Below are positions 1-7,461 of a stretch of DNA of 10,063 nucleotides, one piece after another (position 1 is the first letter of the stretch; every line of letters starts with the position of its first letter). Source of the stretch: an uncultured Oscillibacter sp. (GTDB lineage: Bacteria; Bacillota; Clostridia; Oscillospirales; Oscillospiraceae); the NCBI RefSeq assembly GCF_910587525.1, contig NZ_CAJULS010000088.1:1-10063 (forward strand). The letters are read 5' to 3'. A program made the translations under genes and the position numbers. Below the pieces are notes generated by a model, which did no database searches, had not been told where the DNA came from, and saw only the letters and a list, made by a program, of their open reading frames with translations.

Positions 1-1
1 G

Positions 2-820
2 ACAAGCAAGCTCCACTCTGTCCCCGCCTGTCAGGCCATCGTGAAAAAAGCAGCCGCCAGGCGGCTGGGAAACGCCTATGGCTGTGAGACCCTGCCGGAG
101 ACCGGCAGCCGGTATCAAATTCAGTTCGCCATCATCAAGGACACGGCCACGCTGTATCTGGACACCTCCGGCGAAGGGCTCTACAAGCGGGGCTATCGGG
201 CGCAAAACATGGGGGCGCCCCTGCGGGAGACCCTGGCGGCCGCCTTGGTGACCCTCTCCCGCTACCGGGGAAAGGACCCCTTCTGCGACCCCTTTTGCGG
301 CAGCGGCACCATCCCCATTGAGGCGGCGCTGATCGCCAAAAACCGTGCCCCGGGCCTGGACCGGTCCTTTGCCGCCCAGCGGTGGAAGAACATGAACAGT
401 TGTCTGTGGCTGGAGGCGGCGGACGAGGCCCAGGACAAGGAGTTCCTCGGAACCTACGACATCTGGGGCGGAGACATCGATCCTGCCGCCGTGGAGCTGG
501 CCCGCCACAACGCGGTTTTGGCCGGGGTGGAGGACTGCGTCCGTTTTGAGGCGGCGGACGCCGGAAAATTTCACCGGGACAGCGAGTACGGCCAGCTGGT
601 CACCAATCCGCCTTACGGCGAGCGGCTGATGGAAAAGAAAGAAGCCGAGGCGCTGTACCGCAGCTTTGGCCAGGCCCACCGCGGCCTGCCGCCCAAGTGG
701 CGGACGGTGGTACTGTCCTCCCACACGGAGTTCGAGCGGTGTTTTGGCCGCCCTGCCGACAAAAAGCGGAAGCTGTACAACGGAATGCTGAAATGCGACG
801 CCTTTCTATACGGAAGGTAA
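2..820 (+). CDS. THUMP-type class I SAM-dependent RNA methyltransferase (RlmL/YpsC-like), 5'-truncated by the window edge
   Basis: This is the C-terminal 272 residues of an RNA methyltransferase. The frame is open from position 2, reading TSKLHSVPACQAIVKK, so the in-frame GTG at 41 is internal and the true start lies upstream. The visible part contains the end of the THUMP-side region and then a complete Rossmann methyltransferase domain: SAM-binding motif I as DPFCGSGT (bases 287-310), the acidic GGDIDP segment (about 464-481), and catalytic motif IV as NPPYGER (605-625). NPPY is the signature of methylation on an exocyclic or ring nitrogen, and this family (YpsC in Bacillus, the N-terminal half of RlmL in E. 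coli) is associated with N2-methylguanosine in 23S rRNA. Full-length relatives are roughly 380 residues, so about the first 100 are missing. The lipid kinase gene starts 49 nt downstream with no terminator between, so co-transcription is plausible. The family is secure; the exact target base is inferred. Confidence 0.93.
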   Translation, partial: TSKLHSVPACQAIVKKAAARRLGNAYGCETLPETGSRYQIQFAIIKDTATLYLDTSGEGLYKRGYRAQNMGAPLRETLAAALVTLSRYRGKDPFCDPFCGSGTIPIEAALIAKNRAPGLDRSFAAQRWKNMNSCLWLEAADEAQDKEFLGTYDIWGGDIDPAAVELARHNAVLAGVEDCVRFEAADAGKFHRDSEYGQLVTNPPYGERLMEKKEAEALYRSFGQAHRGLPPKWRTVVLSSHTEFERCFGRPADKKRKLYNGMLKCDAFLYGR

Positions 821-869
821 TTCTTCGACAGAACAATACAAAAAATCATCAATGAGAGGGGGCCCGCCT

Positions 870-1799
870 ATGCGCCATGTCTTTATCATCAATCCACGGG
901 CCGGGAAAAAGGATCAGACCGCCCGCATTTACGAGATGGCAGACCGCCTGCGCGCCCTTCATGGGCTTGACTGCGCCTGCATGCTGACGGACCGCCCCGG
1001 CGGCGCGGCAGAAATGGCCCGCCGTTTGGCGGAGAGCGGAGAAGAACTGCGGATCTATGCCTGCGGCGGGGATGGCACCATCTCCGAGGCGGCCAACGGT
1101 CTTGCGGGTTTTCCCAACGCCGCCATGACCTGCATTCCCGCCGGCACGGGCAACGACTTTTTGAAGAATTTCGGACCGGACATGGAGAAGTTCCGGGACG
1201 CGGAGAACCTGTGGGACGGCCCTGTGTTTCCCCTGGACCTGATTGACTGCAACGGGCGGTACTGCCTGACCATCGCCTGCAGCGGCATTGACGCCCAGGT
1301 GGCGGAGGGCGTCCACCTGTACAGCCGTTCTCCTTTACTAAACGGGCGTGGCAGCTATCTGGCCTCGGTGGCCGCCAACTTTCTCCTGCGCCCCATCGGG
1401 TACCACTGGACCGTCACACTGGACGGCGAAACCACGGAGGGGGACTATGCCCTGGTATCCGTGTGCAACGGCCGCCACTATGGCGGCGGCTCCACCCCGG
1501 TGCCTGAGGCCCGGATGGACGATGGGGTGTTGAATACCATTCTGATCCGCAAAATCAGCAAGGCAGCTTTCGTCCGGCTGTTCTCCGTCTACTCCGCCGG
1601 GAATTACCGGCAGCTTCCCCATATTGCCCGGTCTGTGACAGCCCGGGAAATCCGCATTCAGTCAAATAACGAGGAGATCGTCACCTGTCTGGACGGGGAG
1701 TGCTTCCGGAGCCGGGAGGTGGTCCTGCGCCTGGCGGATAAACGGGTGAATTTTTTCGCCCCCCCGGGCTGCGACCCAAATGCCACGGCGCGCCCCTAA
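870..1799 (+). CDS. Diacylglycerol kinase family lipid kinase (DgkB/YegS-like)
   Basis: A 309-residue soluble lipid kinase of the DAGK_cat / sphingosine-kinase-like fold. Visible motifs are the N-terminal NPRAG (residues 8-12), the nucleotide-binding GGDGT (66-70), PAGTGNDF (90-97), the DDGVLN segment in the C-terminal lobe and a late LDGE. These match the DgkB group, which phosphorylates diacylglycerol to phosphatidic acid and so recycles lipid from glycerol-phosphate polymer synthesis. The substrate here is inferred. ATG at 870 is chosen because GAGAGGGGG (854-862) lies a normal 7 nt upstream. An in-frame ATG at 852 adds six residues but has only A-rich sequence before it. The length is normal for the family. 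No terminator hairpin is evident after the stop, so transcripts could run into the groES promoter region, where the CIRCE hairpin followed by T-rich DNA might stop them. Confidence 0.93.
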   Translation: MRHVFIINPRAGKKDQTARIYEMADRLRALHGLDCACMLTDRPGGAAEMARRLAESGEELRIYACGGDGTISEAANGLAGFPNAAMTCIPAGTGNDFLKNFGPDMEKFRDAENLWDGPVFPLDLIDCNGRYCLTIACSGIDAQVAEGVHLYSRSPLLNGRGSYLASVAANFLLRPIGYHWTVTLDGETTEGDYALVSVCNGRHYGGGSTPVPEARMDDGVLNTILIRKISKAAFVRLFSVYSAGNYRQLPHIARSVTAREIRIQSNNEEIVTCLDGECFRSREVVLRLADKRVNFFAPPGCDPNATARP

Positions 1800-1857
1800 A
1801 CCGTCTTGGAATTTTCTGCATTTTTTGGAAATTCACAAAATCTTCATAGATACCCCC

Positions 1858-1886
1858 TTTACAAACAGGGACGATTGCGCTATGAT
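1858..1886 (+). promoter_or_regulatory. Sigma-A type promoter of groES-groEL
   Basis: A -35 hexamer TTTACA (1858-1863) and a -10 hexamer TATGAT (1881-1886) are separated by exactly 17 bp, and each differs from consensus by one base. The predicted transcription start falls at about 1893, inside the CIRCE dyad. This is the classical arrangement for HrcA repression in Firmicutes. Confidence 0.85.
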
Positions 1887-1888
1887 AA

Positions 1889-1925
1889 CACCGTTAGCAC
1901 TCAGAGGACAAGAGTGCTAACGGTG
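1889..1925 (+). promoter_or_regulatory. CIRCE operator (HrcA binding site) with extended arms
   Basis: The canonical element TTAGCACTC-N9-GAGTGCTAA occupies 1894-1920 with all 18 consensus positions matched. Complementarity continues outward through CACCG/CGGTG, giving perfect 14-bp arms (1889-1902 and 1912-1925) around a 9-nt centre. HrcA binds this dyad and blocks transcription of chaperonin operons until heat or misfolded protein titrates GroEL away from HrcA. No hrcA gene is in the window. ATTTGTTTTTT begins 3 nt after the right arm (1928-1938), so the transcribed dyad also resembles an intrinsic terminator. Confidence 0.97.
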
Positions 1926-1970
1926 CGATTTGTTTTTTCAAATTTTTAATATTATAAGGAGGAACCCGAC

Positions 1971-2255
1971 ATGAAACTCACCCCGCTTGCAGACCGCGTC
2001 ATCTTGAAGATGGTGGAGGCCGAGGAGACCACCAAGGGCGGCATCATCCTCACCGGCTCCGCCAAGGAGAAACCCTCCGTGGCAGAGGTTATCTACGTAG
2101 GCCCCGGCGGCACCGTGGACGGCAAGGAAGTCACCATGACCGTGAAGCCCGGCGACAAGGTCATTACCAGCCAGTACGCCGGCACCAAAGTCACCCTGGA
2201 GGAAGTCGAGTACGTGGTCGTCCGCCAGAACGACATTCTGGCAATTGTTGAATAA
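1971..2255 (+). CDS. groES: Co-chaperonin GroES (Cpn10)
   Basis: A 94-residue 10-kDa chaperonin. It forms the heptameric lid on the GroEL ring and closes the cytosolic folding chamber. The N-terminal KLTPLADRVILK is the family signature. The mobile loop that contacts GroEL is around residues 17-32 and includes GGIIL, and the C-terminal strand reads DILAIVE. Length and domain content are normal. The start is fixed by AAGGAGG (1956-1962), 8 nt upstream of the ATG. It is the first gene after the CIRCE promoter and is expected to be co-transcribed with groEL, although the spacer of 258 nt is much longer than the few tens of bases usual in this operon. Confidence 0.98.
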   Translation: MKLTPLADRVILKMVEAEETTKGGIILTGSAKEKPSVAEVIYVGPGGTVDGKEVTMTVKPGDKVITSQYAGTKVTLEEVEYVVVRQNDILAIVE

Positions 2256-2260
2256 AGAGA

Positions 2261-2362
2261 GGCCTGCGTCCCCCTCACGCTCCGCCGGGCAAACCCGGCT
2301 CACCTGCCCCCTCACCAGTGGCGTTAGTCCGCTGGTGAGGGCGTCCCGAGGACGCGCAGGCC
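2261..2362 (+). repeat. Branched inverted-repeat element in the groES-groEL spacer
   Basis: A cloverleaf-like fold can be drawn. The outer stem is GGCCTGCG (2261-2268) with CGCAGGCC (2355-2362), extended by TCC (2269-2271) with GGA (2350-2352) across a 2-nt bulge. Inside are GCCGGG/CCCGGC (2284-2289 with 2294-2299, loop CAAA) and a 13-bp stem (2309-2321 with 2329-2341, one G-T pair, loop CGTTAGT). An alternative local hairpin GCGTCC/GGACGC (2341-2346 with 2350-2355) competes with the outer stem. There is no T-run after it, so it is not a standard terminator. It begins 5 nt after the groES stop codon and contains no open frame that looks coding. It may be a dispersed repeat or an mRNA processing or stability element; the role is unknown. 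Confidence 0.75.
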
Positions 2363-2366
2363 GGGG

Positions 2367-2447
2367 TATTTTCGCCACGCACACGTGCTGACGAAAATAA
2401 TTGAAATTTATCTTTTGCCTCCGGCAAAAGAACCGGGAAATCCCCGG
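2367..2447 (+). repeat. Three further hairpins before groEL
   Basis: Three inverted repeats follow the branched element. First, TATTTTCG (2367-2374) pairs with CGAAAATA (2392-2399), with a smaller GCAC-AC-GTGC hairpin (2379-2388) nested inside. Second, CTTTTGCC (2412-2419) pairs with GGCAAAAG (2423-2430) around a TCC loop. Third, CCGGG (2433-2437) pairs with CCCGG (2443-2447) around AAATC. The last is followed by a mixed pyrimidine tract ending in CCTTTTTT (2463-2470), which could act as a weak terminator or pause site ahead of groEL. No credible separate promoter for groEL was found in the spacer. Confidence 0.7.
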
Positions 2448-2513
2448 GTTTTCCCGCCCTTTCCTTTTTTCCGCTCACTTTAATTTTTAACTTCTATTGG
2501 AGGTAATGCGATT

Positions 2514-4139
<1,626 letters not shown>

Positions 4140-4170
4140 GAAGCAGCCCGCGGCAGAGACAATTAAGATC

Positions 4171-4205
4171 CAAGCCGGCGCACAGGTGTGCGCCGGCTTG
4201 CTTTT
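4171..4205 (+). terminator. Intrinsic terminator after groEL
   Basis: A perfect 13-bp GC-rich stem, CAAGCCGGCGCAC (4171-4183) with GTGCGCCGGCTTG (4188-4200), has an AGGT loop and is followed by CTTTT (4201-4205). The T-run is short, but the stem is very stable. It lies 31 nt after the groEL stop and just ahead of the next promoter. Confidence 0.9.
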
Positions 4206-4219
4206 CCTCCAAAAAGTCC

Positions 4220-4250
4220 TTGACATGGAGTAAACTCCAGGTAGTACACT
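4220..4250 (+). promoter_or_regulatory. MerR-type promoter and operator of the aldo/keto reductase-regulator unit
   Basis: A perfect -35 TTGACA (4220-4225) and a -10-like TACACT (4245-4250) are separated by 19 bp, the overlong spacer typical of promoters activated by MerR-family proteins. The spacer is filled by the dyad TGGAGT-AA-ACTCCA (4226-4239). Outer matches AC (4223-4224) with GT (4241-4242) extend it after one mismatch. MerR proteins bind such dyads and distort the DNA to realign the two hexamers. The MerR gene two positions downstream is the obvious candidate to act here, giving positive autoregulation. The assignment of that regulator to this site is inference from position. Confidence 0.88.
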
Positions 4251-4282
4251 CTTCATACATAACATAAAGGAGAATGTGAATC

Positions 4283-5431
4283 ATGATATACCGTACATTA
4301 GGCCGCACCCGCATCCGCGTCAGCGAGATCGGCATGGGCTGCGAGGGGTTTGTGGATAAGCCCTATGAGCAGGTCCTGGCCTTTGTGGACAGAATGGAGG
4401 CTCTGGGCGTCAACTGCATCGACCTCTACACTTCCAACCCGGAGGTGCGCTCCAACCTGGGCCGGGCCCTGCGGGGACGGCGGGAGAAGTTTGTCCTTCA
4501 GGCCCACCTGTGCTCTGTCTGGAAGGACGGGCAGTACAAACGCACCCGGGACATCGGCGAGGTCCGGGAGGGCTTTGCCGACCAGCTGAAACGCCTGGAG
4601 ACGGACCGGGTGGAGATCGGCATGATCCACTACGTGGACTCCCTGGCGGACTGGGACACGGTAGTAAACGGTCCCGTCATGGCCTACGCCCGGGAGTTGA
4701 AGACGGCGGGGACCATCGGGTGCACCGGCCTCTCCAGCCACAACCCGGAGGTGGCCCTGGCGGCGGTGAACACCGGGCTCATCGACGTGCTGATGTTCAG
4801 CGTCAACCCCTGCTATGACCTCCAGCCAGCCGGAGAGGACGTGGAGGAGCTGTGGGCCCCCAAGAACTACGAGAACAACCTGGTGAACATGGACCCGCAG
4901 CGGCAGGAATTATACGAGACCTGCCAGCGGCTGGGGGTGGGCATCACGGTGATGAAGGCCTTCGGCGGCGGCGACCTGCTCAGTGAAACCCTCTCCCCCG
5001 CCGGACGCGCCCTGACGGCCTTCCAGTGCCTGCACTACGCCCTGACCCGTCCGGCGGTGGCCTCCGTCATGTGCGGCGCCCGGACTCTGGAGGACCTGGA
5101 CGCCAGCGCCGCCTATGAGGACGCGCCGGAGAGCGAAAAGGACTACGCCGCCGCCCTGGCCGCTCTGCCCAAAATCAGCTGGCAGGGACACTGCATGTAC
5201 TGCGGCCACTGCGCCCCCTGCCCCAAGGGCATCGACGTGGCGTCGGTAACCAAGTTTTTGAACCTGTGCCGGGCCCAGGGCGCCGTACCGGAGACCGTGC
5301 GGGAGCACTACGCGGTACTGCCCCACCGGGCGGCGGAGTGCATCGCCTGCGGCGCCTGTGAAAAGCGGTGTCCCTTCGGCGTGCCCATTGTGGAGAATAT
5401 GAAGCAGGCCGCCGCACTGTTCGGCGCCTGA
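4283..5431 (+). CDS. Aldo/keto reductase with C-terminal two-cluster ferredoxin domain
   Basis: A 382-residue cytosolic oxidoreductase. Residues 1 to about 290 form an AKR TIM barrel (IYRTLGRT start, NCIDLYTSNPEV near 44-55, GMIHYVDS at 113-120, GTIGCTGLSSHN at 143-154). Residues 304-363 are a ferredoxin-like tail with CMYCGHCAPCP (Cys 304, 307, 310, 313) and CIACGACEKRCP (Cys 353, 356, 359, 363), predicted to hold two [4Fe-4S] clusters. Asp47, Tyr49 and His116 sit where the AKR catalytic Asp, Tyr and His are expected. The strand that normally carries the catalytic Lys reads FVLQAHLCS and has none. The substrate is unknown; electron transfer between a carbonyl or alcohol and a ferredoxin-type partner is inferred. 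The start is set by AAAGGAGA (4266-4273), about 9 nt upstream. The gene is first in a unit with the MerR regulator that follows after 17 nt. Confidence 0.93.
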   Translation: MIYRTLGRTRIRVSEIGMGCEGFVDKPYEQVLAFVDRMEALGVNCIDLYTSNPEVRSNLGRALRGRREKFVLQAHLCSVWKDGQYKRTRDIGEVREGFADQLKRLETDRVEIGMIHYVDSLADWDTVVNGPVMAYARELKTAGTIGCTGLSSHNPEVALAAVNTGLIDVLMFSVNPCYDLQPAGEDVEELWAPKNYENNLVNMDPQRQELYETCQRLGVGITVMKAFGGGDLLSETLSPAGRALTAFQCLHYALTRPAVASVMCGARTLEDLDASAAYEDAPESEKDYAAALAALPKISWQGHCMYCGHCAPCPKGIDVASVTKFLNLCRAQGAVPETVREHYAVLPHRAAECIACGACEKRCPFGVPIVENMKQAAALFGA

Positions 5432-5448
5432 CGGGAGAGGGGCCATCT

Positions 5449-5823
5449 ATGACCATCACGGAGGTCAGCAGGAGGTACGGTCTGACACCGGACACCCTGC
5501 GCTACTATGAGCGCATCGGCCTGATTCCCCCGGTTCCCCGGGGCAAGAGCGGCGCCAGGGACTACGACGAGGACTCCTGCCAGTGGGTGGAGCTGATGAA
5601 GTGCATGCGCGCCGCCGGTGTGCAGATTGAGGCCCTGATCGAGTACGCCGCCCTGACCCAGCAGGGGGACAACACCCTGGAGGACCGCCGCGCCCTGTTG
5701 GTGCGCCAGCGGGAACAGCTCACCGCCCGCATGGCGGATATGCAGGCCTCCCTGGACCGGCTGGATTACAAGATCGATCTCTACACCCAGCGGATCGCCT
5801 GCCGCGACCGGATCAAAACGTAA
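5449..5823 (+). CDS. MerR-family transcriptional regulator, AdhR-like
   Basis: A 124-residue regulator. The N-terminal winged helix-turn-helix covers about residues 1-70 (MTITEVSRRYGLTPDTLRYY, then ERIGLIPPV). The C-terminal antiparallel coiled-coil dimerization helix covers roughly 77-120 and is rich in Arg, Gln and Glu. ATG at 5449 is chosen because GGGAGAGGGG (5433-5442) lies 6 nt upstream; reading the frame further upstream would overlap the reductase gene with no support. Cys52, in MKCMRAAG, matches the conserved single cysteine described for AdhR of Bacillus subtilis, which activates aldehyde-detoxification genes on formaldehyde or methylglyoxal stress. A second cysteine, Cys44, lies nearby. 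No metal-binding CxxC-type C-terminal tail is present, which argues against a metal sensor. It probably acts on the dyad promoter ahead of the reductase. The ligand is inferred. Confidence 0.93.
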   Translation: MTITEVSRRYGLTPDTLRYYERIGLIPPVPRGKSGARDYDEDSCQWVELMKCMRAAGVQIEALIEYAALTQQGDNTLEDRRALLVRQREQLTARMADMQASLDRLDYKIDLYTQRIACRDRIKT

Positions 5824-5894
5824 TCCCCAGTCCGGACAGCTTTTTTCGTCATGTTGTCCCGCCCTGTCCATATAGTGGTAGGGAGGTGGGAACG

Positions 5895-7418
5895 TTGAAC
5901 GAAAAAAAAGGGTCCTCCATTGTACGGGGCACGCTGCTCCTGACCGCCGCCAACCTGCTGCTGCGGCTGGCGGGCATGGCCTTCCAGGTCTATCTCTCCG
6001 GCCGCATCGGCGCCGCGGGAATCGGCCTTTTGCAGCTGATTCTATCTGTAAAGGCCATGTCCTTCACTGTTGGCTCCGCAGGCATCCGCACCTGTGCCAT
6101 GTACCTCTCCGCCGAGGAGCTGGGCCGGAACCGCCCCCAAGGGGTCCACGCCGTACTGGCGGGGTGCTTTCAGTACAGTCTGGCGTGCAGCATCGCCTCT
6201 TTGTTCCTCCTCTGGCAGCTGGCCCCCTGGCTGGCGGAGAACTGGATCGGCGGCCCCGCCGCCATCCCCTCCCTGCGGGTCTGTGCCATGATCCTCCCCA
6301 TCTGCTGCCTGTACGGCGTCATGACCGGGTATTTCACCGCCGCCGGGCGCATCAGAGATCTGGTGGGGGTGGAGTTTCTGGAACAGGGCTGCGCTATGGC
6401 GGTCACTTTCGCACTGCTCACCCGCTGGGCCGGGGCGGACACGGGGCGTGCCTGTCTCTCCGTAGTCCTGGGCAGCGGCGCCGCCGCCCTGGTGGCCTAC
6501 CGGGCCCTGCGGCTCCTTCACCGGGGCGCCCTGCCGCCGGAGCGGACACCCCACAAGCCGCCCTACCGGCGCATCCTGCGTATCGCCCTGCCCCTGGCCG
6601 TTGCGGATGACCTGCGATCCGGGCTGAATACCATTGAAAATCTGATTGTCCCCAAGCGGCTGTCCCGCTTTGCCGGCACCGCCAACGCTCTGGCGGACTA
6701 CGGCGTACTGCACGGCATGGTGTTCCCTGTGCTGATGTTCCCCGCCGCCATCCTCTTTTCCCTGGCGGAACTGCTGGTGCCGGAGTTCTCCCGCTGCGCC
6801 GCCGGGCGGCGAATGCCCCGCATCCGCTACCTGGTCCGGCGGGGACTGCGGGTCTCCCTGCTGTTCAGCCTCTGCGCCGCCGGCATTCTCTTCGCCGGAG
6901 CGGACGCTCTGGGGGAACTGCTGTACCATGACCGGGCCGTGGGCCCCGCCCTGCGGCTCTACGCCCCGTTAATCCCTCTGCTCTACACCGACGCCATTGT
7001 GGACGCCATCTGCAAGGGCCTGGGCCAGCAGAGTGCCAACGCCCGGTACAACCTGCTGACCTCCTTTCTGGACGTGAGCTTTCTGTGGCTGCTGCTGCCC
7101 CGGTACGGGCTGAGCGGATACTATCTCAGCTTCGCCGTTACCCATCTCATCAACTTCTGCCTTAGCCTCCGCCGCCTGCTGCGGGCCTCCGGTGCGCGGC
7201 TGGAGGCCAGGCTGTCCCTGCGGGCCCTCCTCTGCGCCGGGGCGGCCGGGTGGAGCGCGGCCCTGCTGCCAAAGGCACCAGGACTCCGGGGCATCCTGCT
7301 GCCCGGGACATGGTACCTGGCAGTACTGCTCCTTTTATGGACGCTGTTCCGGGTGGTGCGCTGGGGAGATCTGCTCTGGCTCCGGGGTCTGGCCCGGCGG
7401 CACGGAAAGCGGACTTAA
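5895..7418 (+). CDS. SpoVB-like lipid/polysaccharide flippase (MOP superfamily)
   Basis: A 507-residue integral membrane protein with about 14 predicted hydrophobic segments, in the MOP exporter superfamily next to MurJ, SpoVB and Wzx. The N-terminal SSIVRGTLLLTAANLLLRLA, followed by a G-[RK]-x-G-x-x-G-x-GL region (GRIGAAGIGLLQL), and later LRVCAMILPICCLYGVMTGYF resemble the SpoVB group. That group flips lipid-linked precursors across the membrane and is needed for spore cortex peptidoglycan. The likely start is TTG at 5895, with GGGAGG (5881-5886) 8 nt upstream; the in-frame GTG at 5886 overlaps that ribosome site. The length is typical. It follows the MerR gene by 71 nt, without a clear terminator between. 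Whether it is the sporulation protein itself or a vegetative paralogue cannot be decided from this window. Confidence 0.87.
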   Translation: MNEKKGSSIVRGTLLLTAANLLLRLAGMAFQVYLSGRIGAAGIGLLQLILSVKAMSFTVGSAGIRTCAMYLSAEELGRNRPQGVHAVLAGCFQYSLACSIASLFLLWQLAPWLAENWIGGPAAIPSLRVCAMILPICCLYGVMTGYFTAAGRIRDLVGVEFLEQGCAMAVTFALLTRWAGADTGRACLSVVLGSGAAALVAYRALRLLHRGALPPERTPHKPPYRRILRIALPLAVADDLRSGLNTIENLIVPKRLSRFAGTANALADYGVLHGMVFPVLMFPAAILFSLAELLVPEFSRCAAGRRMPRIRYLVRRGLRVSLLFSLCAAGILFAGADALGELLYHDRAVGPALRLYAPLIPLLYTDAIVDAICKGLGQQSANARYNLLTSFLDVSFLWLLLPRYGLSGYYLSFAVTHLINFCLSLRRLLRASGARLEARLSLRALLCAGAAGWSAALLPKAPGLRGILLPGTWYLAVLLLLWTLFRVVRWGDLLWLRGLARRHGKRT

Positions 7419-7452
7419 AAAACCGGCATGGCTTCAAAGCCATGCCGGTTTT
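7419..7452. terminator. Bidirectional intrinsic terminator between convergent genes
   Basis: Perfect 16-nt arms AAAACCGGCATGGCTT (7419-7434) and AAGCCATGCCGGTTTT (7437-7452) form a GC-rich stem ending in A/T runs on both sides. It therefore works as a terminator read from either strand. It sits directly after the flippase stop codon and 9 nt beyond the end of the minus-strand P-II-like gene, serving both converging transcripts. Confidence 0.95.
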
Positions 7453-7461
7453 CGCCGGTTC

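Noticed and set aside
852..869. Upstream ATG at 852 for the lipid kinase
   Set aside because: The sequence before it is A-rich with no Shine-Dalgarno site, while ATG 870 has GAGAGGGGG at proper spacing and starts directly on the conserved first strand.
2401..2430. Separate promoter for groEL starting with TTGAAA at 2401
   Set aside because: No acceptable -10 element lies 16-18 bp downstream; that position is the GGCAAAAG arm of a hairpin.
5831..5869. Terminator between the MerR gene and the SpoVB-like gene
   Set aside because: GGACAG (5834-5839) can pair with CTGTCC (5864-5869), but the loop is 24 nt and the T-run lies inside the loop, so it is not a proper intrinsic terminator.
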